A stretch of DNA of 64,000 bases from DAOPXV01 sp964551445. Lineage in GTDB: Bacteria; Muiribacteriota; UBA9980. The notes beneath the pieces were generated by a model. The model did no database searches. It was not told the DNA's origin and saw only the letters and a program-made list of their open reading frames with translations. The position numbers were made by a program, and so were the translations under genes. This document shows positions 8,192 through 16,269 of the stretch, piece after piece; position 1 is the first letter of the stretch; each line of letters opens with the position of its first letter. The stretch is from the NCBI GenBank assembly GCA_964551445.1, contig CAZKCG010000017.1, forward strand, positions 1-64,000, given 5' to 3'.

Positions 8192-9157
8192 ATGAAAAAA
8201 TCAATTTTATCGTTAGCCGCTATCCTCGCGTTATCATTTACTTTCGGCACCGCCATGGCGCAGCAGAAACCTGCTCCCGCCGAAGAACCTTCAGTTCCCG
8301 CAGTAACGGAAGAAAAGGCCGCGGCCGAAGCTCCCGCTGAAAAACCCGCAAAAAAAGCAACAGCTAAGAAAGCAACGGCTAAAAAAGCCGTAGCCGCTAA
8401 GAAAGTCACCAAGGGCGAAACCCTCACGAGCCTTTTGAAGGCTTTCAAAGCCGTACATTCGGACGTAGCTTTCGCTGAAAAATATACCAACACCAAGGCT
8501 GAAGGTTTCGATAAACCCATGGCTAAAGCTCTCGCGAACGATCTTATGAAGTGGAAAAAAGCCAGGATCGAAGTTAAAAAGCTCAAGGCCTCTAAATCGG
8601 CAAAAGCTGAAGCCAAAGAAAACTCTTTAAAAGAACTCGAAGAAAGCATACTCGCTAAATACACGGAAAGCGCCGAAGCAGCGAAAACCGAAGAAGCCGT
8701 TTCGGACGACGAAAACTCGCCTAAAACTGAAAAAGGCAAAGAGATCCTCGAAAAACTGAAGAAAAAACAGATGGCCGCTGACGGCGAAGAAAAAGCTTCC
8801 GAAGAAAAGAAAGACGCTGAAAAACCCGCTGAAAAGCCTGCCGTTAAAACAGCTTCAAACATCAGAGTAGAACCCAGCAGAGCTCTCTACAACAGGATCG
8901 AGCCGGGCGCCGAAGCTACGACGAAACTTACGCTGAAAAACAGAGCGAAATCAGTATTCGAAGGAACAATCGTTCCCGTTGAGAACTGGATAACCGTTAA
9001 CCCGACGACCGTCACGATCGAACCCGGTTCGAAAATAGACGTTGACGTTACGATAAAAGCTCAGGAAACCTCAAAAACCCGCCTCGAAGGAACCATAGAA
9101 CTTCGCACCGAAGGCGAATCATCGAAGAGGATCGCCACGGTCGTAAGAACGAAATAG
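8192..9157 (+). CDS. Exported Lys/Ala-rich protein with C-terminal Ig-like domain
   Basis: I place the start at ATG 8192, 13 bases after AAAAAGGGG; an upstream GTG at 8135 has no ribosome site and would bury the signal peptide. The 321-residue product has a signal peptide cut near AMA/QQ. It then has about 200 residues rich in Lys, Ala and Glu, with AKKATAKKA repeats like histone H1 tails and a helical middle. The last 100 residues form a beta-rich domain (EPSRALYNRIEPGAEATTKL onward) with the pattern of bacterial Ig-like/BACON-type folds. A periplasmic or surface structural role is likely. It is flanked by a long gap and a terminator, so it is a single-gene unit just before the flagellar ring genes. 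Confidence 0.7.
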   Translation: MKKSILSLAAILALSFTFGTAMAQQKPAPAEEPSVPAVTEEKAAAEAPAEKPAKKATAKKATAKKAVAAKKVTKGETLTSLLKAFKAVHSDVAFAEKYTNTKAEGFDKPMAKALANDLMKWKKARIEVKKLKASKSAKAEAKENSLKELEESILAKYTESAEAAKTEEAVSDDENSPKTEKGKEILEKLKKKQMAADGEEKASEEKKDAEKPAEKPAVKTASNIRVEPSRALYNRIEPGAEATTKLTLKNRAKSVFEGTIVPVENWITVNPTTVTIEPGSKIDVDVTIKAQETSKTRLEGTIELRTEGESSKRIATVVRTK

Positions 9158-9183
9158 TTTTTTAATACCGTACACCTTTATAA

Positions 9184-9214
9184 AGAGACCGTCTGAAAAG
9201 GCGGTCTCTTTTTT
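9184..9214 (+). terminator. Intrinsic terminator
   Basis: AGAGACCG (9184-9191) pairs with CGGTCTCT (9202-9209) across a 10-base loop and runs into six T residues. It separates the exported protein from flgA. Confidence 0.85.
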
Positions 9215-9220
9215 ATTGAT

Positions 9221-9248
9221 TAAACCGCCGGGGCATATTATCCGATAC
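9221..9248 (+). promoter_or_regulatory. Candidate sigma-28 (FliA/SigD) promoter before flgA
   Basis: TAAA (9221-9224), 16 bases, then TCCGATAC (9241-9248). The known sigma-28 consensus is TAAA, about 15 bases, GCCGATAA; six of the eight -10 bases match. The predicted start lies only a few bases before the flgA ATG at 9259, which has no Shine-Dalgarno sequence. Confidence 0.4.
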
Positions 9249-9258
9249 TAATAATATC

Positions 9259-10314
9259 ATGATAAAAATCCACTTTAAAAAATACCAGCTTGCGGCCATA
9301 CCGGTTCTTCTGTTCTTTTTCTTTTTTCCAAGTTCTGTCGGAGCTCAGGCGTCAGGCGAAGATATAGCTGTCACCGTGACGCTGAAAAAGAACGCCGTGG
9401 TCCGCGGAGAAAAGATAGCGTTAAGCGACATCGCCACCGTAGATCTTAATGAAGCTTTTAAAGCGGCGCGCGAAAACATCGAAAAGATCGAGATCGGAAT
9501 TTCACCGCAGCCCTTTATAGACCGCAGGATAACCGCGAACGAAGTTAAAACTGCGATACTAAAAAAAATAAAACTTCCCGAAAACGCCGGAATATCGATG
9601 ACCGGCGAACCCGCCTGCTCCGTTAAATATCTCGAGCGCGAAGACCTTAAAACATTTAAAGCTGAAATGAAGAAAACCCTGGAAGAAAAGATCTGCGAGC
9701 TTTTCCGGAAGGACTTCAAAGAAAAATTCTCGATCGCGGAAGGGGATATTCTGGAAGCCGGGATAATAAGCGGCATAAACGATGAACTGTTTAAAAAAAT
9801 AACGGCCACGGGTGAAGTAACGATCTCGGTATCCGCTTATAAAGCCGGAATGGCCACGATTTCAATTAAAACCGGAGGGCCGGAACAAAAAATACCCGTG
9901 AAAATATCGAAAAGGTCGACGGTGGTCAAATCGATCGCGAGAATAAAAAAAGGAACGCCCATAAACATGGAACAACTCCGTTCCGAAGGCGCGGTGCTGC
10001 CGCCGGAAAAATTTTGCGAATTCATAACTTCAGAGGCGGAGCTTATAAAAGAACTCAATGATAATGACACGGAACTGATCAAAGATATACTCCCGAATGA
10101 AAGCATCCGCAAAATCTATTTCAAAAAAAAGCAGCTTATTAACGCCGGCCAAAAAATTTTACTAAGCGTTAGCAATAATAATTCGATAATAACATTTGAC
10201 GCCATAGCGGAAGGCGGCGGCGCGATCGGCGACGAAATATCCGCGGTGAACACGAAAACACGAAGGAAATACAGGGTTAGAATAACCGGAACAGGCACGG
10301 CTTCGGCACTTTAA
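9259..10314 (+). CDS. flgA: Flagellar basal body P-ring assembly chaperone FlgA
   Basis: A 351-residue exported protein. Residues 1-30 are a signal peptide cut near GAQA. The C-terminal half carries the SAF/FlgA fold: KSIARIKKGTPINMEQL near residue 225, KDILPNESI near 275, and a final block with GDEISAVNTKTRRKYRVRI. FlgA is the periplasmic chaperone that helps FlgI polymerise into the P ring, which fits its place before flgH and flgI. No ribosome site precedes the ATG, whereas a possible sigma-28 promoter lies directly upstream. The 11-base gap to flgH includes its GGAGG. Confidence 0.85.
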   Translation: MIKIHFKKYQLAAIPVLLFFFFFPSSVGAQASGEDIAVTVTLKKNAVVRGEKIALSDIATVDLNEAFKAARENIEKIEIGISPQPFIDRRITANEVKTAILKKIKLPENAGISMTGEPACSVKYLEREDLKTFKAEMKKTLEEKICELFRKDFKEKFSIAEGDILEAGIISGINDELFKKITATGEVTISVSAYKAGMATISIKTGGPEQKIPVKISKRSTVVKSIARIKKGTPINMEQLRSEGAVLPPEKFCEFITSEAELIKELNDNDTELIKDILPNESIRKIYFKKKQLINAGQKILLSVSNNNSIITFDAIAEGGGAIGDEISAVNTKTRRKYRVRITGTGTASAL

Positions 10315-10325
10315 ACGGAGGTATT

Positions 10326-10931
10326 ATGGCATCCACGATTTCCAGAACTTTATTCGCGGTAACTTTTGTAATATCTATATTATCATCAAATATCAACGCC
10401 TGCGCCGAATCACTCTGGAAGGAAGCGGAAGAGAACGCCATAGGGCAATCCATGGTATCCGAATCAAAAGGCCATCAGATAGGTGACATATTGACGATAC
10501 TCATCATAGAAAATTCGACCGCGACACAGAAAGCCACCACACAGAATAAAAAAACCTCGAATTTCACGGGCAGGGCCGGAACGGGCCCGCTCAGTTTTCT
10601 CCCGGGAATGTCCGCCGGGTCTTCCGGCGACTTTCAGGGCGATGGAACGACCACGCGCTCGGGAAATATAACCGCCAAAATATCAGTGAAGGTCACCAAA
10701 ATATTCCCGAACGGAAACCTTTTATTGACCGGCACAAGAAAAATAAGGATAAACGATGAAAACCAGGATATCGAGATCAGCGGCATCGTAAGGACCCGCG
10801 ACATCGCATCGGATAATTCGATCTTATCGTCCTATCTCGCCGACGCGGAGATCAAGTACAAAGGAAACGGAATAGTCGGAACGTCCAACAGACCGGGCGT
10901 TGTCAAAAGAATTTCCGACTGGATATTTTAA
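10326..10931 (+). CDS. flgH: Flagellar L-ring protein FlgH
   Basis: A 201-residue protein that forms the outer-membrane L ring of the flagellar basal body. The signal sequence ends in an INAC motif that could serve as a lipobox; Asn at -2 is atypical. Family landmarks follow in order: SLWKEA near the mature N-terminus, QIGDILTILIIENSTATQKA, GPLSFLPG, and the conserved C-terminal block with GNLLLTGTRKIRIN, SGIVRTRDI and DAEIKYKGNG. Length is near the usual 220-230. Its presence shows that the cell has an outer membrane. ATG is preceded by ACGGAGG. Confidence 0.93.
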   Translation: MASTISRTLFAVTFVISILSSNINACAESLWKEAEENAIGQSMVSESKGHQIGDILTILIIENSTATQKATTQNKKTSNFTGRAGTGPLSFLPGMSAGSSGDFQGDGTTTRSGNITAKISVKVTKIFPNGNLLLTGTRKIRINDENQDIEISGIVRTRDIASDNSILSSYLADAEIKYKGNGIVGTSNRPGVVKRISDWIF

Positions 10932-10934
10932 CGG

Positions 10935-10965
10935 AGTGAAGAGTGTATAGTGGAAAGTGAAGAGT
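10935..10965 (+). repeat. Direct repeat AGTGAAGAGT x2 between flgH and flgI
   Basis: The 10-mer AGTGAAGAGT occurs at 10935-10944 and 10956-10965 (21-base period). It is related in inverse sense to the element at 11026-11056, so the two flank a roughly 60-base core with a hairpin. Confidence 0.6.
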
Positions 10966-10974
10966 TTCGGACTC

Positions 10975-10993
10975 GCTCGCTTCGCGAGCTTTT
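10975..10993 (+). terminator. Hairpin with short T run between flgH and flgI
   Basis: GCTCGC (10975-10980), a 3-base loop and GCGAGC (10984-10989), followed by TTTT. The stem is short but GC-rich; it could terminate or attenuate transcription between flgH and flgI. Confidence 0.45.
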
Positions 10994-11025
10994 ACAAATT
11001 AAAGAAGCCGTTCTAATTCCTTTAG

Positions 11026-11056
11026 TTCTACACTCTCCGTTCTCAACTCTCAACTT
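11026..11056 (+). repeat. Dispersed 31-nt repeat, copy 1
   Basis: TTCTACACTCTCC, 7 variable bases, then ACTCTCAACTT. The same two blocks with the same 7-base spacing recur at 57538-57568, also in a noncoding gap. Confidence 0.75.
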
Positions 11057-11128
11057 GTATAAGCTGTTTGCTCATAAGAGCTTAATGAAGAATAAAAATA
11101 TATATTATAAATAAAAGTGGGGGTTTTC

Positions 11129-12271
11129 ATGGCCTATCGGGCGTTAAAAATAAAAAAAATACTTGCTTCCCTTCTCATCATCTTTTTCACACTGCAATTT
11201 GCCGCAATACCTGAAGCTTTCGCCGGAGCCGTCCAGCGCATAAAAGATATCGCAAGGATCGGCGGAGTGCGCGAGAACCAGCTCGTCGGATACGGCGTCA
11301 TCGTAGGCCTCGAAGGCAGCGGCGACAAGAATATAATGACCGCCCAATCCATTGTTAATATGCTCAAATCATTCGACGTCACCATAGACCCGAAAACGCT
11401 TAAAGCGCAGAACTCCGCGGCCGTAATGGTCACGGCGAACATACTTCCGTTCATGCGCGAAGGCGATAAGCTCGACGTAATGGTATCTTCCATCGGCGAC
11501 GCCAAAAGCATTCAGGGCGGAGTTCTTCTGCAGACCCCGTTAAAAGGCGCCAACGGCAAAATATACGCGGTCGCTCAGGGCCCGATCTCCATAGGCCAGA
11601 TCGGTTCAAGCCAGCAGGCGGGCGGAGGCGGAGGCACGAAACTTCATCCTCTCGTGGCGAGAATTCCAGGCGGAGCGCTCGTGGAAAAAGAACTTAAAAG
11701 CGATTACTCGTCAGGCGAAAAGATCGATATAGTTTTAAATAAGAAAGATTTTACAACGGCCGACGCCGTGGCGATGGTCATATCCGAAAAATTCGGCGAA
11801 GGTTTCGCGCACGCGAAGGACGCCGGGCTCGTGGAAGTGAAGATCCCTTCCGTTTTCGAAGACGATATAGTCAGATTCATCGCTTCGATAGAAGTTCTTA
11901 AAGTTGCGACGGATTTCACGACGAAAATAATCATCAACGAAAAAACCGGCACGATCGTTATGGGCGACGAGGTCAGAATAAGCCCTATCGTAATATCGCA
12001 CAATGGAATAAAACTCAAAGTTGCCGATAATAATAATGAGGACCCTAAAAATGCGCAGGCTAACCGCGGGGCGCAGCAGGCGGCTTCGCAGACGGCGAAT
12101 AAGAACCAGAAACCCGTCGAGAAAAATCTTGTTTATCTTAACGCCGGATCGACAATCCGCGACATGGTTGATGCTTTGAACGAAATGGGAGCGACCGCGA
12201 AAGACGTAATAGCCATAATCCAGGCCATGAAGGCATCGGGCGCTATACAAACCGAGATCGAAACAATTTAG
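11129..12271 (+). CDS. flgI: Flagellar P-ring protein FlgI
   Basis: A 380-residue protein that builds the periplasmic P ring around the flagellar rod. I use ATG 11129, six bases after AAGTGGGGG, rather than the GTG at 11117. Residues 1-33 are a signal peptide cut near AFA/GA. The family opening RIKDIARIGGVRENQLVGYG follows, then the KTLKAQNSAAVMVTA region and the C-terminal STIRDMVDALNEMGATAKDV block. A Gln/Asn-rich insertion near residues 312-340 lengthens it slightly. The gene is separated from flgH by 197 bases of repeat-bearing DNA, so it may have its own transcript. Confidence 0.96.
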   Translation: MAYRALKIKKILASLLIIFFTLQFAAIPEAFAGAVQRIKDIARIGGVRENQLVGYGVIVGLEGSGDKNIMTAQSIVNMLKSFDVTIDPKTLKAQNSAAVMVTANILPFMREGDKLDVMVSSIGDAKSIQGGVLLQTPLKGANGKIYAVAQGPISIGQIGSSQQAGGGGGTKLHPLVARIPGGALVEKELKSDYSSGEKIDIVLNKKDFTTADAVAMVISEKFGEGFAHAKDAGLVEVKIPSVFEDDIVRFIASIEVLKVATDFTTKIIINEKTGTIVMGDEVRISPIVISHNGIKLKVADNNNEDPKNAQANRGAQQAASQTANKNQKPVEKNLVYLNAGSTIRDMVDALNEMGATAKDVIAIIQAMKASGAIQTEIETI

Positions 12272-12331
12272 GTCACCGGTCCTAAAACTTGTTAAATAAT
12301 TTAAAATACTATTTTGTTTTTTGAAATTATC

Positions 12332-12340
12332 TGATATAAT
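12332..12340 (+). promoter_or_regulatory. Extended -10 promoter element before TPR gene
   Basis: TGATATAAT: TG (12332-12333), one base, then perfect TATAAT (12335-12340). No good -35 at the right distance (TTTTGT at best), as is common for extended -10 promoters. Confidence 0.5.
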
Positions 12341-12376
12341 AAGACAAGCGTCATTGAAATAATGAGGGGGTTTACT

Positions 12377-13228
12377 ATGGGCGAATTATATGGTGCTGCC
12401 GTTTCTTTTGAAAAACGCGGCGAAGCCAACGATCATTTTGATTTCGGTCTCACATTTGAACTTAAAGGCGAGAACGACAAGGCTTTGAACGCTTTCAAAA
12501 AAGCGGTCGAACTGGATCCTGAATTTGCCGAAGCCTACAACAAACTTGGCGACATTTACACAAAAAAAGCAAAGTATCAGGAAGCCGTTTCAAACTATAA
12601 GAGATCCATCGAATTAAAGCCCCAGATAGAAAACTCCCACTTCGACCTTGCCGGCGTTTACATCAAGATCGGACGCTTCGATGAAGCCGTATCCGAACTC
12701 GATATCGCTCTTAAAATGGATCCGAACCATCTTGAGATACACGGAAAACTCGGTTCTATCTGCATTGAAAAAAGCGATTTCAAAAAAGCGCTGGAACATC
12801 TCCATATCGTTATAATAAGCGATCCGACCAATGTTTCAGCTCACTATTTCAGCGGAATAGCTCTTGACGCGCTTGGAAAAAAAGATGAAGCCATAAATGA
12901 ATTCCGCAAGGTCATCGAAAGATACGGCGCTCTTCTTGCCGTGAAGAAAAATTTCGCGGAAGCGTATTATTTTGTTGGAATGGCTCAATTCCACTCAGGC
13001 AAAGCCGCTGAAGCCGAAACTAACCTGAAAAAAGCCATCGAGCTTGATACCGAAAAGGTAGATTTCCATCAAAGTCTCGGTCTTTCATATTCGGACGCGG
13101 ACGCTTTCTTCGCGATGTCTCAGATACAGAAAGAACTCGGAAATACTTCCGAAGCCGAAACAAACCTGAAGAAAGCTATCGAACTCGAACCCGATAACCA
13201 GAAATTTAAGAATTTCAGCGTCAGATAA
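12377..13228 (+). CDS. Tetratricopeptide repeat protein
   Basis: A 283-residue soluble protein. The start at ATG 12377 is chosen because GAGGGGG lies six bases before it; the ATG at 12362 precedes that site. The sequence is almost wholly TPR units of 34 residues, about seven, with typical A-x2-LG-x-IY and ALxLDP patterns (for example AFKKAVELDPEFAEAYNKLG). There is no signal peptide. TPR arrays mediate protein-protein binding; the partner is unknown. Its place between flgI and a FlgJ-like gene suggests, but does not prove, a role in flagellar assembly or its control. Confidence 0.85.
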   Translation: MGELYGAAVSFEKRGEANDHFDFGLTFELKGENDKALNAFKKAVELDPEFAEAYNKLGDIYTKKAKYQEAVSNYKRSIELKPQIENSHFDLAGVYIKIGRFDEAVSELDIALKMDPNHLEIHGKLGSICIEKSDFKKALEHLHIVIISDPTNVSAHYFSGIALDALGKKDEAINEFRKVIERYGALLAVKKNFAEAYYFVGMAQFHSGKAAEAETNLKKAIELDTEKVDFHQSLGLSYSDADAFFAMSQIQKELGNTSEAETNLKKAIELEPDNQKFKNFSVR

Positions 13229-13281
13229 TTTTATTCGCATATTTAAAATTTTATGATCAAAAGCTTTTCGCAGAAAAGGAA

Positions 13282-13629
13282 ATGCGCAAACATATGAATA
13301 TTCAATCATTTTCCCGCGACAACACATCCAAAGATCCAGCCTCTCTCGCTTCAAGCCTTAACAGGCTTTCCAGCGACAATAAAACGCCGCGCGAAGAAAA
13401 GTTGAAAAAACTCAAAGATGCTTCAAAGGATTTCGAATCTATTTTCGTTCACAGCCTCATGAAAGCCATGCGCAGCACCATTCAGAAAAGCGATTTCATT
13501 AACGGAGGAAACGCCGAAAACATTTATCAGGACATGCTTGACGATGAATACTCAAAAGTAGTCGTCAAGCGCGCCGATTTTGGTATCGCTAAAAAGATCT
13601 ATGAACAATTAAGCAAAACCATTAAATAG
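13282..13629 (+). CDS. FlgJ-like rod-binding protein (rod-binding domain only)
   Basis: A 115-residue protein matching the N-terminal rod-binding domain of FlgJ. Key blocks are LKDASKDFESIFVHSLMKAMR, with its conserved FE and LMKAMR, and NIYQDMLDDEYSKVV. It lacks the C-terminal glucosaminidase half found in enteric FlgJ, as is common in other phyla, so it would act as rod-cap scaffold and leave wall cutting to another enzyme. A weak AAGGA precedes the ATG. It lies 53 bases after the TPR gene. Confidence 0.82.
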   Translation: MRKHMNIQSFSRDNTSKDPASLASSLNRLSSDNKTPREEKLKKLKDASKDFESIFVHSLMKAMRSTIQKSDFINGGNAENIYQDMLDDEYSKVVVKRADFGIAKKIYEQLSKTIK

Positions 13630-13775
13630 GAATTTCTTTCTTTACAAAACTTCGAACAGCCCGTCTTTTCATTTTTCATAAACATATTCAACTTCATTGT
13701 CACAGCACTTTTTTTATATTTCAAATCCTTACGGCAGGCTGCATTCAATTTTCTTGATATTTCCGCAACAAATTT

Positions 13776-13793
13776 AAATATTGGCCAATATTT
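13776..13793. promoter_or_regulatory. 18-bp perfect palindrome upstream of rho
   Basis: AAATATTGGCCAATATTT is identical to its own reverse complement. It lies 92 bases before the rho ATG in an AT-rich gap with no other strong signal. A dimeric regulator binding here is an inference from symmetry alone. Confidence 0.45.
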
Positions 13794-13885
13794 CTTTAAA
13801 AGAATTTATCATTTCACATTTTCGATAATTCTAAACAAGAATATTAAAATTAAAAAGCGTAATTCATTATTCATTAGGAGGAATC

Positions 13886-15970
13886 ATGGCAGCAAATCCG
13901 CAGGACGGTCAAAACAACGAGCTTTTTGACGCGCCTGAAAAAGACGGCGGCGAAGACAGCAAAGCAGAAAAGGTGGTCCGTAAAAGGGCGCCCAAAAAAA
14001 CGACGGAAGAAAAAGCTGTCGAGGCCCCGAAACACGCGGCCGGCGAAAAACCCACAAGGGGAAGGCCGCCTAAATCGCACGCCATCGAAGCTGAAAAACG
14101 CGCTGAAGAAAAAGCGCCCAAAAGCGAAGAGCGCCCTGAAATTAAAAGCAATTCACACGACAAGCATGAAGAAATAAAAGAAGTTAAATCGCACGCTCAA
14201 CCCAAACCGGAAGAAATAAAAGAAGCTAAACCTCATGTTCATGCCAAACCGGAAGCCGTAAAAGAAAATAAAACGGCGGAACCCGTTGTACAGAATAATA
14301 AAACGGCGGAAGCTCCTCCTCCAAGACCCGCTTTTAAAGACAACCCGCCCCAGACCGATAAACATTCACCGTCCCAGCCGCGCCATTCAGGCTCGTCTTA
14401 CGGCGGATCGCAGGGCGGATACAACAGAAATTATCAGGGGTCTTCATCTCATTCCAGCCACTCGCACGGACATTCTTCACCCCACCACAACAACAATAAT
14501 TCCGGCGGAAACACCGGAAACAACAATAATTCCGGAAACAGCGGCAATACGGGGAACAATAACAATTCCGGCGGAAACGGCAATAACTACAACAACAGCA
14601 ATAATTATAACAATAACGCCAATAATCCCAATACCGGCGCCAGCGCTAATTATCAGAGCCTTCAGAACCAGCAGTTCCAGCAGCACCAGTACGTCGAAGC
14701 GAAAGGGTTCACCATAAAAGACCTTAAAGACAGAACGGCTGAAGATCTTTTGAAGCTCACGGTCGAATTGAACATCAATCTCGGCCATCTCAAACCGCGC
14801 AAGGGCAATCTCATCATGCGCATAATGCACGAACAGATAAAAAAAGCCGGCGGATACGCGGCTGAAGGCGTTTTAGACATTCTCGAGGACGGCTACGGTT
14901 TTTTAAGGACCGCCTCCTACTCCATGAACGAAAAAGACGTTTACGTTTCCCCCTCACAGATAAGACGCTTCGATCTTCGAACTGGCGACGTCATCATCGG
15001 CCAGACGAGGGCCCCGAAAGAGGGCGAAAAATTCGCTGCTCTTCTTCGCATCGAGGCGATAAATTTTGACGAACCCGAAAAGGTTAAAACTCGCAAATCG
15101 TTCGATAATCTCATTCCTTATTATCCGACTGAAAAATTCCTGATGGAAAACGCGAAACCTCAGTCCGATCTTTCGACGAGGATCATCGATCTTATGTCGC
15201 CGGTCGGAAAAGGGCAGCGCGGTCTCATCGTCGCGCCGCCGAAAGCCGGTAAAACGACCCTTTTAAAATATATCGCCAATTCGATCATCGAGAACCATCC
15301 GGAAGTCGAACTTATGATACTTCTCATCGACGAACGCCCGGAAGAGGTCACCGATATGCAGCGCTCCGTCGACGTCGAGGTTATCAGCTCAACATTCGAC
15401 GAACCGCTCGAACACCACATAAAAGTTTCCGAATTGACGCTCGAAAAAGCCAAAAGGCTCGTAGAGAACGACAAGCATGTCGTAATACTTCTCGACAGTA
15501 TAACAAGGCTTGCCCGCGCCTATAACCTCCAGATCCCGTCTTCCGGCCAGACGCTGACCGGCGGCGTGAACCCGGCCGCGCTTTACAAGCCTAAAAAATT
15601 CTTCGGAGCGGCCAGAAATATAGAAGGCAGCGGCTCGCTTACTATCCTTGCCACGGCCCTCGTTGAAACCGGCTCTAAACTTGATGACATCATATTTGAA
15701 GAATTCAAGGGCACCGGAAACATGGAACTTGTGCTGGACAGAAAGCTGTTCGAGAAACGCCTCTTCCCCTGCATCGACATCAAACGCACCGGAACCAGAA
15801 AAGAAGAGCTTCTTCTCAACAAGGAGACCCTCAACAAGGTCTGGATACTTCGCAAGATACTCGAACCCCTTTCACCCTCTGAAGCTATGCAGCTTTTGAT
15901 CGACAGAATGTCGAAAACCAAAAACAACAAAGATTTCCTCGAATCGATGCGCATCGCGGACGCTAATTAA
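13886..15970 (+). CDS. rho: Transcription termination factor Rho with long N-terminal extension
   Basis: Hexameric RNA-dependent ATPase that ends transcription. The conserved core begins near residue 275 (helical N-domain, then the RNA-binding cold-shock-like fold with DGYGFLRTA and VYVSPSQIRRF). It includes Walker A APPKAGKTT (K456) and the LIDERPEEV and DSITRLARAYN blocks. At 694 residues it is about 270 longer than E. coli Rho. The extra part is N-terminal: a Lys/Glu/Ala-rich stretch to about residue 150, then Ser/His/Gly/Asn-rich low-complexity sequence to about 270. Such inserts occur in Rho of some other phyla. TAGGAGGA precedes the ATG; a terminator follows. Confidence 0.96.
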   Translation: MAANPQDGQNNELFDAPEKDGGEDSKAEKVVRKRAPKKTTEEKAVEAPKHAAGEKPTRGRPPKSHAIEAEKRAEEKAPKSEERPEIKSNSHDKHEEIKEVKSHAQPKPEEIKEAKPHVHAKPEAVKENKTAEPVVQNNKTAEAPPPRPAFKDNPPQTDKHSPSQPRHSGSSYGGSQGGYNRNYQGSSSHSSHSHGHSSPHHNNNNSGGNTGNNNNSGNSGNTGNNNNSGGNGNNYNNSNNYNNNANNPNTGASANYQSLQNQQFQQHQYVEAKGFTIKDLKDRTAEDLLKLTVELNINLGHLKPRKGNLIMRIMHEQIKKAGGYAAEGVLDILEDGYGFLRTASYSMNEKDVYVSPSQIRRFDLRTGDVIIGQTRAPKEGEKFAALLRIEAINFDEPEKVKTRKSFDNLIPYYPTEKFLMENAKPQSDLSTRIIDLMSPVGKGQRGLIVAPPKAGKTTLLKYIANSIIENHPEVELMILLIDERPEEVTDMQRSVDVEVISSTFDEPLEHHIKVSELTLEKAKRLVENDKHVVILLDSITRLARAYNLQIPSSGQTLTGGVNPAALYKPKKFFGAARNIEGSGSLTILATALVETGSKLDDIIFEEFKGTGNMELVLDRKLFEKRLFPCIDIKRTGTRKEELLLNKETLNKVWILRKILEPLSPSEAMQLLIDRMSKTKNNKDFLESMRIADAN
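14491..14640 (+). repeat. Degenerate Asn/Gly codon repeats inside rho
   Basis: Short units built from AACAATAATTCC, GGCGGAAAC and related triplets recur irregularly and encode the Asn/Gly/Ser-rich tract of Rho. This kind of DNA is prone to slippage and length change. Confidence 0.7.
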
Positions 15971-16001
15971 CGGATCATATTAACCAAAACCAATATAAAT
16001 C

Positions 16002-16034
16002 GAGGGGCGGCGTTAAAACCGCCTCTTTTCTTTT
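16002..16034 (+). terminator. Intrinsic terminator after rho
   Basis: GAGG-GG-CGG (16002-16010) pairs with CCGCCTC (16019-16025), with a two-base bulge, around CGTTAAAA. T-rich sequence follows from 16026. Confidence 0.75.
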
Positions 16035-16083
16035 ATTTTCAATACTTTTCATTGCTTCGCGGCAAGCCTCGGGGGCCTGAAAC

Positions 16084-16112
16084 TTGACAAATTCTCATTC
16101 ATATTGTATAAT
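16084..16112 (+). promoter_or_regulatory. Consensus housekeeping promoter for the LysM-M23 gene
   Basis: TTGACA (16084-16089), a 17-bp spacer and TATAAT (16107-16112): a perfect sigma-70 consensus. About 150 bases of leader follow, with two CCCGGCCGG blocks (self-complementary) near 16165 and 16220 that could pair with each other. Confidence 0.8.
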
Positions 16113-16269
16113 TAATCAAACATTTTTTTATACCGATCCGCATTCATCATGAATGTTCCGGGGCCCGGCCGGACAGAAGTTTTTTCATTATAAGGGCTGC
16201 CTGATAATATTAAAACAAACCCGGCCGGTGAAAGCATAGCTGATAAAAAAAATTGTTTGGGGGAAATTA

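Noticed and set aside
14477..14830. Ile/Val-rich minus-strand frame opposite the Rho low-complexity tract
   Set aside because: Caused by the repetitive Asn/Gly codons read in antisense; not a gene.
16113..16269. Possible c-di-AMP (ydaO) riboswitch before the LysM-M23 gene
   Set aside because: The gene context is typical, but none of the conserved ydaO blocks could be found in the leader.
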